A DNA stretch of 64,000 nt from Oegoconia quadripuncta (Eukaryota; Arthropoda; Insecta; Lepidoptera; Autostichidae): assembly GCA_949316235.1 (NCBI GenBank), contig OX438745.1, positions 6,825,001 to 6,889,000 of the forward strand, written 5' to 3'. The notes under the pieces are model-generated. The model was not told the DNA's origin, searched no databases, and saw only the letters and a list, made by a program, of their open reading frames with translations. Positions within the stretch are counted from its first letter, which is position 1, and each line of letters begins with the position of its first letter. The translations under genes and the position numbers were made by a program. This document shows, piece by piece, positions 1 through 10,341 of the stretch.

Positions 1-222
1 CCCAGCATTCCCGAAAGTTCGGGACGGGACACGTGTTTCAGGGATCAATATGTTATCTGTTCGGCGCCGGCGCCTGTAGGGCGTCTAGCGCTGGGGATGT
101 GGCCCCACAAACACGCGTTCCAAACGATGATTTTAAACTTTTGAAACAAAACAGTAGTTTCTATAACTTAATATTTGAAGAAGCTACTGTTTTGTTCCAT
201 TAAACAAAGTGTTTAATATTGA
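1..222. other. Unassigned sequence, GC-rich at the left edge
   Basis: The first 120 bases are clearly more GC-rich than the rest of the window and include the self-complementary GGCGCCGGCGCC near 64-75. I see no reading frame or repeat identity in it. It may be the edge of an element or regulatory sequence continuing to the left. Confidence 0.3.
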
Positions 223-478
223 CGACCTGTTTGGTGTAGTAGTTAGAAACTTTGCCGCTATACCAAAAGGTCGCGGGTTCGAATCCCGCTAGGGGCATAT
301 GTTTGTATGATGAATACGGGCATGTGTACCCGAGTTATGGATGTTTTCATTTATATAACTATTTATTTAAAAAAAATGTATTTGTGTAGTGTGTCAACCA
401 TCTGGTATCCACAACACAAGCCTAGTTGTTTAGTGTGGAACTAGACGGCGCTGTCTGTATATGTCCAAGGATAAAAAA
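223..478 (+). repeat. SINE-C copy, tRNA-derived head
   Basis: The copy starts with a tRNA-like head: a box-A-like GTTTGGTGTAGTAGTTAGA, then the box B sequence GGTTCGAATCCCGC near 279. It continues into a body shared with copies at 5.3, 33.9, 47.1 and 49.6 kb (CAACCATCTGGTATCCACAA, then AGACGGCGCTGT). An internal RNA polymerase III promoter followed by an unrelated body is the structure of a tRNA-derived SINE. No intact tRNA gene is present, since the cloverleaf is not maintained. Confidence 0.75.
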
Positions 479-639
479 AGTCTTTTATTAAAACACTAAG
501 CGAACATTGAAATAAAATTAAATAAATGTCAATTTTGTTACGTTAAAAATATATATTATATAGATAGATTTTCTTTATAACAGAAAACAAAGTTATTTCA
601 ATTTTTGTGTAGAGTCGGCAACACATTTAAGGCAGCAGG

Positions 640-890
640 TCTTTATAAATATACTAGGTTTCCGCCCGCGGCTTCGCCTGTGTGGAATAGATTTATCGCG
701 GATATGTTTAATTTGTTTATCCTTTTAAGCCTACTAAGAGAACTACTCCCTTTATCGGGATAAAAAGTTAGCTGTGTCTTAATCCAGGGTATATTCCACC
801 TATATACCAAATTTCATCCAAATTTCACCGTAATTAAGCAACAAACAAATAAACAAACATTCAAACTTATACATTTATAAAGGAAAATAG
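640..890. repeat. Repeat R copy (degenerate dispersed repeat)
   Basis: Phrases such as CCAAATTTCATCCAAATT, TTTATCGGGATAAAAAG and a string of AAACAAAC recur at 7.5, 11.6, 13.3, 21.5, 41.4 and 48.8 kb in both orientations. This is a diverged interspersed repeat with no coding capacity here. Its parent element (non-LTR or Helitron-like) cannot be decided from this sequence. Confidence 0.6.
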
Positions 891-1090
891 TTTGTCAAGT
901 ATAACTAAAATTTATCTATCACACGATGACATGATAGGCGTAAAGAAAAGTACAAAATTCAACCAATACCCATCAAACAACATCATAAAAAATTGTTCTG
1001 GAGACAGTACCATGGTGACATATAATGTTGAAAGTAATTTGAAAACTTAGAAACCGAGGCCTGTGTTTTTAAAATATAGATTATTATATA

Positions 1091-1162
1091 GTATTTTTCC
1101 TGTTTTTCACAATAACTCCATAGATTATAATATGTAGTTATTGTGAAAAACAAGAAAATTAC
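1091..1162. other. Imperfect long hairpin
   Basis: A 17-bp arm at 1101-1117 is perfectly complementary to 1136-1152, with an 18-nt loop. Pairing extends outward about ten more positions with two mismatches, to 1091 and 1162. The form resembles a microRNA precursor or a tiny fold-back element. No second copy was noticed in the window, and expression cannot be judged. Confidence 0.6.
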
Positions 1163-1254
1163 ACCAAACGATATAGGTACGTGTAAGTTATTCCCGATAT
1201 AGGTATTCTCGAACGAGTACGACATTGGAACCTTCAAGAAACGAGCCTACACCT

Positions 1255-1312
1255 TCCTCAAAGGCCGGCAACGCATCTGTGACCCTTTTGGTGTTAAGGC
1301 TTAGAACGAATA
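1255..1312 (+). repeat. Repeat S fragment
   Basis: The stretch GGCCGGCAACGCATCTGTGACCC with the following TTTTGGTGTTA is the reverse complement of part of the longer copy at 14.03-14.16 kb. It is a short truncated piece of a dispersed repeat. Confidence 0.6.
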
Positions 1313-1972
1313 GCGCACATATCGCGTTTTAGTATGACGCACTTTAATGGTTTAAATGAAATTTAACGGTTCATAATTGTACCTAAATGAATAAAAATTG
1401 GAACCCTTAGGTATGGTCTTGCTTAGATGTCTATCTTTTAATTTGATTTTATTATGCAATTGATCTCAATCACAGCACAAATGACGCCAAAAGTGGAAGA
1501 GCACTCATCCGAAACCCTCAACTTACTAGCGCGACTGGCAACCAAACCGAGTACTAAACATACCTGTACCGCGGAGAGTACGCGCGAGTAGTGTAGATTC
1601 GTGGAGGCGACGCAAAAGAAGCGTTTAAAAAACTCGTAATCGTTACACTCGACGTTTTGTGTGGCACCACCCCGTATGTAGCGGTATGGTAGCAATTCAG
1701 ATAAAAGCAATCTCTACAAATTGAACAAAAAACGTTGAAACATCGCCTCATCAGAATTGGCTTTTAATTTTTGTTGATCAGTTCTTTTTATATGTTGTAT
1801 TGTAATGTGACTTACGAGTATGTAGAGTTATAAATTAGGTGTTATGTTTGTGCAAATATATTCTTTCTGAAGTAGGTACCTTACTTGTATTCTGCGCCCA
1901 AACATAGATAATTGACGCTAATTTGAAGGCAATATTTTGAAATTAGTGCTCGTAGCCTTTCAATGTGCTTTT
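1313..1972. other. No recognised feature
   Basis: Two overlapping open frames on the minus strand (1438-1751) have no recognisable domain, no splice context and no resemblance to known proteins. I see nothing else in this stretch. Confidence 0.4.
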
Positions 1973-2088
1973 CAGCCCCAAATGTGTTGGGGTTTCCGGG
2001 TCAGTACGCTTCCACCTTCGACCTCATCTTCACTTAACATCAGGTGTGATTGATGTCAAGTACCAACCCGTTGTGCATAAAAAAAAAA
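1973..2088 (+). repeat. SINE-A copy, 5'-truncated, with A tail
   Basis: This is the last third of SINE-A: GTTGGGGTTTCCGGGTCAG, then CCACCTTCGACCTCATCTTC, then CATCAGGTGTGATTG, ending in GTGCATAAAAAAAAAA. The A tail at the right end sets the plus orientation. The tRNA-like head is missing, as expected of 5'-truncated target-primed insertion. Confidence 0.85.
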
Positions 2089-2268
2089 GTAATTATAATT
2101 GACAAGTTATCAATTTAGTGTCTATATTATGTTCTAATATTGTACCTATTTTTTCATGATTAGTTTGATATTGTTTTTAAGTAATTGAAACCTTGATTAA
2201 ATATAAAATAGGATATCTTTGGGAAGACGATAAGTCTAAAGAATAATACACCTCTATTCGCAATATTT

Positions 2269-2274
2269 TTTATT
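2269..2274 (-). terminator. Candidate polyadenylation signal of tinman
   Basis: TTTATT on the plus strand reads AATAAA on the minus strand, about 175 bases beyond the tinman stop codon. It is the nearest canonical hexamer I see on that strand, which would give a short 3' UTR. This is a positional inference only. Confidence 0.45.
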
Positions 2275-2449
2275 TACAAAACAGTAAGTATATTTTACCC
2301 TAATTTAATACTTTGGTACACCGCTGTGTAGACGCATCCTAATATAAAACAAGTATCCAATAACAAAATATGAAATAAGAATTTTAATAATACTCTTTGG
2401 CAGTCAGTCTAAAATGGCACAGGAATTCTTAGACTACACTTAAACGATA

Positions 2450-4168
2450 TCAACAAACATAATTCATGGGATAATACTTTTTCATATCAGAGTCTTCGCT
2501 CACATAAATATTTCTTGATGTGTCACATACAGTTGGGTTCATATACACCTCCGATGTTACAGAATTATGTGCATGTTCGTCAATTACTAATGGTTTATCA
2601 CTATAATATTTGTCAGATACAGAATCGTTATAATTTATACTATCGTCGAAATATATAGTCGAAGTGAGGGTGTCGTCGTCGACGATTCTACTATCAGGTT
2701 TGTACGTTTCATAATACTGGGGCGGCGGTGAAATATGGCACGCCTCCTTATTTTCTGGTTTATAAAGTTTCCTTGCTATTTTACTAGGTTTAGCATCCGT
2801 TGATGTGGACACTTCTGGTGACTTCATCCGTTTGCTCTTGTATCTTCTATTCTGGAACCATATTTTGACTTGAGTTGGTGTCAAATTTAACGTCCTGGCT
2901 AAATGTTCTCGTTCTGGTGCCGTTAAGTACCTCTGCGCTTTGAATCGTATTTCTAAGGCATGTACTTGTGTTTGGGAGAATAGGATTCTTGGTTTTCTTT
3001 TGCCGTTCTTGTCTTTCCTCTCTAATTTACTGCTGAATGTAGGCGTTTCTGCAAACAATACACATAGATCAGGTTGATTTAACTACAGGCATCTTTATAT
3101 CAAATACAATAGATGTACATAGGGTCTGAAGAGTTTAGTAAGCATGTCTATCTGAGGTAAACAATAGATATGGCTGGCTTGGTAAAAGTACGTATTACAT
3201 ATTTTCTGCCCAATCTAATAAACACTATGTATCTCTAAGGTTTACTGGTAGAAAACTCTATCGGAATTAAGCTCGCCTTTGTACATTTTATATACAACGC
3301 ATATTTCTGTAACAATTTTGTGTACAATAAAGATATATTACATATTAGGTTCACTGTGGACTGGAAAGGACTACGGTGGTCTGTGCCCTGCAGTGGTTTA
3401 TTTATAGGCTGATGACAATACAGTTATTTATTTAGAATTCGTTATTAAAAGAAACTACTTACTTGCACTTTTCCTAGACAACGAGGAAGCCTTCTCAAAC
3501 AGCTCCGCACCCGTGTATTGAACACAGTTGCCTGACTTTTCACTTGAAATCCTTTCTTGAGCAATGATCGAAGTCACTGGCTTATGTACCACATCAATTT
3601 CCATTATATCCTCTTTCGGCACTTCCACTGAAGTATGATGAGTTGCTATTCCCACGTTAGGATACTGATCATAATTCTGATGATAAAGACTATGGCAATA
3701 TGGGTTGTAATTATAGTATTCTTCATGATAGACTTCTTGGCTCCAATATGGATCTACGTTTGCGTGAACTGGGATATTCGGAAAACTTTGATTAAGATAA
3801 TCAGCGCCATATGTTTGGTTTTGATGGTAAATCTCATATTCGTAATTTCTCCGCTCTCTATCATTTGGTTTCCATTCGTTTCGTTCGTAGCTATAATTCG
3901 TGGATTGGTTTATGTTTAGAATGTCTTTGACGGAAAACGGAGTTCCAATACTATTTTGGTTTGCATTATCTTCTACTTTCACACGATAATTCGACTTTTG
4001 TTCAATGAATATATTGTATTCTTTCACTTCTGTTTCCTTATGTTTAAGATCACAATTAATTTCGGCGTAATCATCGAAAAACTCATTTTTGCAAACGTTA
4101 TAATTATGTTTCATATTGTTATTGTTGTATGAGGTGGAAACTTCGTTATGTTGTTCGTAGTTCTCCAT
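2450..4168 (-). CDS. tin: NK4/tinman homeobox transcription factor, two exons
   Basis: Exon 1 is 4168-3463 and exon 2 is 3048-2450. The 414-bp intron has donor GTAAGT and acceptor TTTGCAG, is phase 1, and rejoins in frame to give 434 residues. Residues ~76-87 hold a TN motif ([12 protein letters not shown]), the short repressor-recruiting element of NK-2 class proteins. Residues ~252-311 form a homeodomain: [13 protein letters not shown] at the N-terminal arm, [13 protein letters not shown] in helix 3, with Asn51 and the class-diagnostic Tyr54. The NRRYKSKR ending and FSQTQV favour NK4/tinman over vnd/scarecrow (usually NHRYK) and over bagpipe (usually FSHAQV). No NK2-specific domain is evident. 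The N-terminal region is rich in Asn, Tyr and Glu and looks poorly conserved. In insects Tinman specifies heart and dorsal mesoderm in the nucleus. The ATG at 4168 is the first Met of a long open exon. Domain identity is seen; orthology and role are inferred. Confidence 0.87.
3049..3462 (-). other. Intron of tinman
   Basis: The donor (ACTTAC on the plus strand at 3457-3462) and acceptor (CTGCAA at 3049-3054) are both strong. The split codon yields Lys, joining ...SRKSA to KTPTFSS. The homeodomain lies entirely in exon 2 and the TN motif entirely in exon 1. No repeat family from this window is inserted in it. Confidence 0.8.
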
Positions 4169-4445
4169 TATGTATAACGTTCACTGCAATTCAGTTCATT
4201 TTTCACTTTTGACTAATTGTTTGAGGGTGCGACTGGGATAATTAACTTGTGGTTTACAAGACACGCTATGGAAGACTGATGGCGTAAAACTCCCAGCTCA
4301 AAGCCAATCGAAGGTGTCTGGCGTATTGAGGGCGTGGCTATGGAGGTGTTTCTGTTTCGCTCTAACCTATACGTGAGTTATAAGCTGTCTCTGTTCCTCA
4401 CAGCCGGCTCTGTTTACTACAGTAGCGTAAATAAACGGACGATTT
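4169..4445 (-). promoter_or_regulatory. Proximal upstream region of tinman
   Basis: About 280 bases of non-repetitive, moderately GC-rich sequence separate the start codon from a SINE-A at 4547. On the minus strand a TATA-like CTTATAA occurs near 4378-4384. A GGGCGTGGC box lies near 4331 on the plus strand and a GATAATTAAC near 4237. This is the likely 5' UTR and core promoter, based on position. No transcription start can be assigned. Confidence 0.4.
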
Positions 4446-4546
4446 CATTTGGGTGTGAAGAGATGCCATCGCTCTTTGAGTTTGTTTGCTAATGATACTT
4501 TGATGATCAATTTCCATTGATATAGGCACATAATACCACTGATGTG

Positions 4547-4828
4547 TTTTTTTTTATGCACGATCGGTTTGTGCTTGGCCTCAATCACACCTGATGTTAA
4601 GTGAAGATGAGGTCGAAGGTGGAAGCGTACTGACCCGGAACACAACCATGCTATTAACATTGCTGCTTGGCGGCTTTAGATAAGATGGTGGTAGCTAGCC
4701 AGGTGGACATTTAAAATGCCCTACCACCAACCAAACCGAGTACTTAAACATGTACCCCGCTGGGGATCGAACCCGCGACCTCCGAATCGTAAACCCAATG
4801 TTGTTTACCTTGAGCCACGGAGGCGGTT
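4547..4828 (-). repeat. SINE-A copy, near full length
   Basis: It runs on the minus strand from the head AACCGCCTCCGTGGCTCAA (4828 side) through box B GGTTCGATCCC to a T run at 4547-4555, which is its A tail. A block of ~40 bases around CCCCAACACATTTGGGGGAC, present in other copies, is deleted. It sits about 380 bases upstream of the tinman start codon, so it limits the undisturbed proximal promoter. Confidence 0.9.
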
Positions 4829-5150
4829 AAAATGTGTTTATTAATTATGTTTTTTTTAACTAAGATGGCGATTTAAATATTTCACTCTAGATTTTATGAC
4901 GAACTATTATAGACTGGACACAATTAGGTCCAGGTACTTCTCTCTGCTGAATTTATAAAGTACTTGTCGGGCCATGCGCAAGAAGTCTTCCATATAAACA
5001 TTTTTAATTACAAAGTTATTTTTGCAGTTTATAAATATTATTTTGTATGGAGTAACCCAACTGCCTACATGCCTTAAGATGGTCGACTATTAGATAGTCG
5101 TAAAGAGCGTATTATGCTCCGATTACGAGTACTTTACTAAATCATAGGCT
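4829..5150. other. No recognised feature
   Basis: AT-rich intergenic sequence. I see no reading frame with protein character and no copy of the window's repeat families. Confidence 0.4.
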
Positions 5151-5154
5151 AAGT

Positions 5155-5225
5155 GGTAACGGTGGGGATAGCTGCCACTGGCTGTCACCCATCCAAGAAA
5201 CAGACGTTGCTTAACTTCGCTTATC
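5155..5225 (+). repeat. Repeat P fragment
   Basis: TGGCTGTCACCCATCCAAGA and TTGCTTAACTTCGCTTATCG match the 3' portion of the repeats at 23.5-23.8 and 35.9-36.2 kb. It is a short piece of a dispersed, probably LINE-derived repeat. Confidence 0.5.
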
Positions 5226-5254
5226 GAAAAAGAATTAATAAATAAAATAAATAT

Positions 5255-5455
5255 TTCGGACACTTACCCCAATCATCTAGTCCCAAACTATCTATGTAGT
5301 CATGTTTTCATTTATAATAAGTATTTATTTACAAAAAAATAATGTATTTATGTAGTGTATCAACCATCTGGTATCCACAACACAAGCCTGTAGTTGCTTA
5401 CTGTGGAACTAGATGGCGCTGTGTGTATGTCTAAGGATATTTTATTTATATATTT
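5255..5455 (+). repeat. Chimeric SINE: SINE-B tail joined to SINE-C body
   Basis: The left part (CACTTACCCCAATCATCTAG, then CCCAAACTA) is the tail end of a minus-strand SINE-B. From about 5295 the sequence becomes a plus-strand SINE-C body (CATGTTTTCATTTATAATAA ... CTAGATGGCGCTGTGTGTAT). The SINE-C head is missing at the junction, so this is a recombinant or nested remnant. Confidence 0.7.
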
Positions 5456-6945
5456 ATTTCATGTATGTCTATATTTAATAATATTAAATAATGTTATATT
5501 AATTTCCGTCGATCTGTCCGTCTTGCGCGCCTAAACTTGAACCGATTATATTGAAATTTGGCAGAGAGGTGATTTGAGACCTGGAGAAGGGCAAAGGTTT
5601 CTAAAAAGAGGAAATCCATAAGTAAGTCCACGTTGGCGAAACCTTTTGTCATACATACTTGTACATACTAAGTAAATTTTCAAAACTCCAGAGCGATGCA
5701 AGCGGCCGTTTTTAAACTATTATTTATTTATGTTACACTAAAGGTGTGAATGTATGTGTTTACATTCGTTCATCAACGGTTTACCGCAATAGCCAGCCGA
5801 GCAGCTATGTGTCAAGAGAACTTGAACTCTATGCCAAAGCTATTATTATATCTATTCACACTGTTTAAGTACCCATTAGTTTAAGTTCGAATAAAGTCAT
5901 TGATTGAACTCCTTCAAGTAATTTATAAAACAATATTTCCTGCAGTTTTGTTTATAATTAATTATTTAAAACTGTCCCGCGGAATAACTGATCGAATTTA
6001 GGGTTCGGTATTTTAAGCGCAGATTCCGGTAAAAGGTGGTACTGTTACGAACAAAGAAATCTTAAGTGGAATTCAGAAATTCTTCATTCTTCTTTATTGC
6101 ACAAGAAATATAAAACAGATTACAGTCAGAAAATATGTACAGTCGGCAACATAGTTAAGGTAGCAGGCTTGTTTCGAGGGTCTTTGTTAGATTTTGTTAT
6201 ATTTTCCTTTACAACTATCATATAATAGATAAATTGTCGATTAGATAAACGTGACGTCACGGACGTTGTGTCGACAAGAGCAGAAATGTTATTCTGTTGT
6301 TTTTAAAGTATATTAAGTTAGTAGAGAAGTCTCAAAAGTTATCTAAAAGTATACATTATAGTGCGCTCTGTGGTCTATAGTGTTGGTGAATGTTAGTGTG
6401 GAAGAATAACAGCTTAAACACGAAAATAAAATTAGCTGAGTGTAATATTTACACTGCTTACCCTCACCTACGAACACATATTAGTGATCAAAAAAAAAAG
6501 CCATCAAAAAAAAATAAAAAAAAAAATATATAAAATATATAAATATATATATTTTTATATTAATCAAAAAAAATCGATCAATATCTTCTTTATATTTATG
6601 AAAAAAATCACCGAGGGCAAATATCACGGCTCAATAAACTATTTTTAGAAAATATAAAGTAGCCATTGATTAATATTTTAGAATATTGTCTAGGAGAACT
6701 TAGCATATTCACTGTGGTAACTTTAATTTAATATTGTAACTTTTATAAGTAAATAACTATACTATATACCTAAAGCAAGCTACAGAATGGTTTGAAATAA
6801 TTTTTATTCTATTACTAATGGGTATACTCTATCCTTCTTCAAGAAATCCGCAACTTTAAGATTATAGGAAGTTACACCACAAAAAACACGTATTTTACTA
6901 GACTATGACATGACAATTTTTATTCTAAACATAAGCGTTTAGATC
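5456..6945. other. Intergenic sequence upstream of tinman, mostly unassigned
   Basis: This holds a LINE/SINE-tail-like stretch around 6065-6165 (TTCTTTATTGCACAAGAAAT ... GTCGGCAACATAGTTAAGG, the latter echoed at ~613-640). It also holds a very AT-rich tract at 6490-6570 and a perfect CRE palindrome at 6250. No gene is visible. Confidence 0.4.
6250..6261. promoter_or_regulatory. Perfect CRE-type palindrome
   Basis: CGTGACGTCACG is a full consensus cyclic-AMP response element for bZIP (CREB/ATF) dimers, in non-repetitive sequence about 2 kb upstream of tinman. One short motif is weak evidence of function. Confidence 0.3.
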
Positions 6946-6947
6946 CA

Positions 6948-7100
6948 CGGCCACCTTTCGAAATATACAGAAATGCACACGTGACAAAGGGTGAGCCTAT
7001 GATGTTTTTGGTGGAAATCCCCATAGTCGCCTTTTACGACACCCACGAGAAGAGACGGGTTGGTTCTATTCTTTGTACGTGCGGAAACCACACAGCACGG
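6948..7100 (-). repeat. Repeat E copy, partial
   Basis: Reverse-strand match to repeat E: GAAATATACAGAAATGCACA, GGGTGAGCC, and CGCCTTTTACGACACCCACG. The 3' third (the CACCCAAACGCTAATGTTTG block in other copies) is absent. Twelve or more copies of E occur in the window. Confidence 0.75.
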
Positions 7101-7177
7101 GGTTACTTACATATTTTTATAATATCAATTAGTATGGACAGTCAAATCAAGTGGATAATTAATTTTATGGGGTCATG

Positions 7178-7424
7178 TAAGGTTAAGACGCGATCTCCCA
7201 ATTTGGGAGGTCCGCGTTCGATTCCCAGGCAGGCCATGTACCAACGAGTTTTTAAAAATTAAATTACCTATGTGCATTTATCCGACCGCTCTTAAACGTT
7301 GAAGGAAAACCGTGAGGAAACCTGCATGCTGAAAAATTAAAATTCTAAGGCATGTGAAGTCCCCAACCCGCATTGGGTCAGCGTGGTGGAGTATGGCCCA
7401 TACTGACGGGCTGAGATGATATTG
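7178..7424 (+). repeat. SINE-D copy
   Basis: tRNA-like head GGTTAAGACGCGATCTCCCA with box B GTTCGATTCCCAGGCAGGCC. Its body includes GTGCATTTATCCGAC, CCCAACCCGCATTGGGTCAG and a GATGATATTGATGAT tail. The same organisation appears at 21.2, 38.4 and 47.4 kb. Confidence 0.85.
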
Positions 7425-7489
7425 ATGATATATGAATATAAAAACCGTAAATATATGATTTTGATACCTACTTTACTACTAGCTTTTGT

Positions 7490-7690
7490 TTCATGGTTTT
7501 GCCTACATGGAATAACGTTATCAGTGATATGATTACCTAATCTCTTTATCCCCAGGAACTACTCACTTTATTGGAATAAAAAATATCCTATCTTTTAATC
7601 CAGTTATGTTCTAGCTATACACCAAATTTCTTACAAATCGAGCAACAACCACAAACTTTCGCATCTATTGTTCTTAGAAGTCTAATTAGT
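7490..7690. repeat. Repeat R copy
   Basis: Contains CTCACTTTATTGGAATAAAA, AATCCAGTTATGTTCTAGCT, and ACACCAAATTTC followed by AACTTTCGCATCTAT. It shares the order of blocks with the copies at 0.6 and 48.7 kb. Confidence 0.6.
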
Positions 7691-8082
7691 TAGATAGATA
7701 GATGATCTCGTCCACTTTATATTGTCTACCGGAAAAAGCGATAAAACTTTTAGAGTTTCTTAAATTTTTTACCACATATTCCTTCCTAATAGCATATTAA
7801 TAGCTCGTAAAATAAAAAGTTCACGTCTTCTGAAGTCGTAACACGAAACGTTGGGTTTCATTCTGGAGAAATCGTAGCGTGTCACTTGACACCGCGTTTT
7901 GTGAACAATGATTGCTCTTTAGTTGCGTGTTTTTGTAATAAAGATTTAAAATTAGTTACTGTAATTATTTTTACTGACAATACTATTTTGTATTTATTAG
8001 GGAGGATCTTCTCTATGGAGCCATAGAGCGCAGTATATTGAATGTAAAACTGACCGATTCCGTCCGAAATACACGCTCAAAT

Positions 8083-8677
8083 GCCCGTATTAATGAACCG
8101 TTCTCAAGATTGAGATGACCTTAAGTAGACGCTTGAGAATCTGTTACACATTAATACAGTATAAATAGTATAAAGAAGAAGAAGAATAGTATTGTTGTTA
8201 TTTTTATGTTATAAATTAACCAACTATGATAAAGTTACGTATATATAGTACTAACTATGTTCTTGAGCCCCACAACTTAGATATTACGTCTCTTTATATT
8301 CACTCGCACCTATACTATCACTCATTAATCACTATTTCAAGAGTCTGAAAATTGCTATTTATTTAATACTTTCTGTTTCCTCTGGTTTAGGTTCCAAGTT
8401 GCTCTGCTCCTTAGGGGATAGCTGAAAATCAGTGTTTTGCTCAATGAGCAATCTAATACACTGAGCTATGACCCATTTGTACTGCTGCAGCACACACATG
8501 CGTTAGTGTTACAATATTATGTTATTGTTGTAAATGTGTTACCTTATCTGTGTATCAATATGTATAAGCTAAATGTATGTGTGTGACTGTGGAAACAAAT
8601 AAAGGCTTTATCTATCTATCTATCTATTGAGACTGAGACGCGATCTCAATCTCAAGGTCGTTTTATTAATACGGACC
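8083..8677. mobile_element. MITE-H copy, split by a later insertion
   Basis: The left end GCCCGTATTAATGAACCG followed by TTCTCAAGATTGAG pairs with the right end CTCAATCTCAAGGTCG then TTATTAATACGGACC as an inverted repeat. It matches the intact MITE-H at 31104-31435. Material between ~8180 and 8625 is not MITE-H. It ends with a LINE-tail-like stretch (AAATAAAGGCTTTATC then a TCTA microsatellite), so a retroelement appears to have inserted into the MITE. Confidence 0.65.
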
Positions 8678-8727
8678 TAAGACCCGTTGACATAGCTATA
8701 ACGGCCAACGAGAGAAAGTGTGACTAG

Positions 8728-8873
8728 CCCTCAGATTATGTAACTTCATCGGTATCGTTATCGATTACGTTGACCAATGAGAAGCCGTCAAATTGCCGAG
8801 CGAGCGGTGAGCCGACCAATCACATGTCAGAACGTAACCGATGACCATAACGATGAAATTATGTAATAGAGCC
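8728..8873. mobile_element. MITE-I copy (fold-back element)
   Basis: The left arm GATTATGTAACTTCATCGGT ... ATCGATTACGTT is complementary to the right arm AACGTAACCGATGACCATAA ... CGATGAAATTATGTAATAGA. The arms flank a short centre containing GCCGAGCGAGCGGTGAGCCG. The second copy is at 30965-31103. There is no coding capacity, consistent with a non-autonomous DNA transposon. Confidence 0.75.
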
Positions 8874-9011
8874 CCAGACTGGCCATGTCTGCCGCATGCC
8901 TGATGAGTTGTACACCATAATAACTACCACCTGGAGCCCACCTTTGGAAAGTAACAGTTGCGTCAAACCGAAAAGGAATAAGAATGTTCCAAAACAATTA
9001 TAGTGGACGCC

Positions 9012-9312
9012 GGGTTAGCACTTGTCCTTAATCACACCTGATCTTAAGTGAAGATGACGCCGAAGGTGGAAGCGTACTATAGCGAAACCCAAATATTTTG
9101 GGGAACTGGCTATCTTATCTCTGACAACAATGCTATTAACATTGCTGTTTGGCGGCAGATTTAGATAAGATGGTGGTAGCTAGCCAGGCGGACATTTAAA
9201 ATGCCCTACCACCAACCAAACCGAGTTCAAAACATGTGCCCCGCTAGGGATCGAACCCGCGACCTCCGATTCGTAAACCCTACGTTGTTTACATTGAGCC
9301 ACGGAGGCGGTT
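9012..9312 (-). repeat. SINE-A copy, near full length
   Basis: Covers the head (ending at 9312 in CCACGGAGGCGGTT on the plus strand), box B, the AGATAAGATGGTGGTAGCTA body and the CACACCTGATCTTAAGTGAA region. The A tail has decayed (no T run at 9012). Confidence 0.88.
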
Positions 9313-10340
9313 AAAACGTGTTTTTTCTAAGTTCACGTGCAAAACATACCAGATTTTTAATATTTTCTTAGCAAGCACATTCCCGTTCCCGTCGAAATTT
9401 TCTATCTTTTACGTTGCCGTGAACAATTCCGGCATTTACAAAATCTGTTCTCCTACCCGTAATCTATCTACCTGACAAATTTCAGTTTCATAGGTCAAGT
9501 AGTATTCGAAATGTCATGTTTAGTGAGTGAGTGGCTGACGTCGATGAACCAAAAAAAGCCCTTTTCGAGTGGCAATATTATGCTACAATAATGTGAAGCT
9601 TAAAAAATACTTACGTACCTACTCAATAATGGTTTGTGAAATTAATACAAAAAATATTTAGTTTTTTTTGCATTTCAATGAAATATTGAACTCAATACTA
9701 ACACCAACACGTGCTTCGGGTTTGACGCAATAGTGTCCTAATTCGTGGTCCCTCTTTTTTTGCAAGCTTTTGTTTTATTGTCTGGTCATCAGTTAAGAAC
9801 AGAAGATCGGTGTCGTGCTGTGATTGCGGACAACTGGAAATGTGAATCTGGAGATGTTTGATTTTATGTTGGTATGGTGAACAATCCAGGAGTCCAATTC
9901 AATAACTAACTAATGTTACTCATGTTTTTATTTTTTATTTTATTTTATTTGGGATAACAACAGCTAATATTACATTAATTTACAACAAATAGTTACTTCT
10001 CACACAGCCAAAACAGTTATCCACTACTTAAATAATTTAATAATACAGACAATTTGTTGTTGAGGGAAACATCTCATACACAAAGCTTTGTAGAAAGTAG
10101 GCGGCAATTATACAAATCAAGATGAGTATAATATAATAAGTAAGAAGAAATATACATAAATACCTACACGAATCAATATAAATAAATAAAAACAATACAT
10201 ACAACGGATATTGAAGTAATATATTATTTAGATATTGAAATACGATGACATAAATAAAATATTTATGGTTATATTTTGATAATTTACGTGATATAGGTAG
10301 GTACATAAAATATAATTTAGATTAAGATTTTCCATCCTAA
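9313..10340. other. No recognised gene; AT-rich
   Basis: A run of TTTTATTTTATTTTATTTGG near 9930-9955 resembles the minus-strand tail of a LINE. The rest is AT-rich sequence without protein character. The open frame at 10037-10306 is rich in Ile and Tyr from base composition alone. Confidence 0.4.
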
Positions 10341-10341
10341 T

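Noticed and set aside
223..300. Possible tRNA gene (box A and box B sequences)
   Set aside because: The acceptor stem and full cloverleaf are not kept, and the same head recurs with a fixed non-tRNA body in other copies. It is a SINE promoter.
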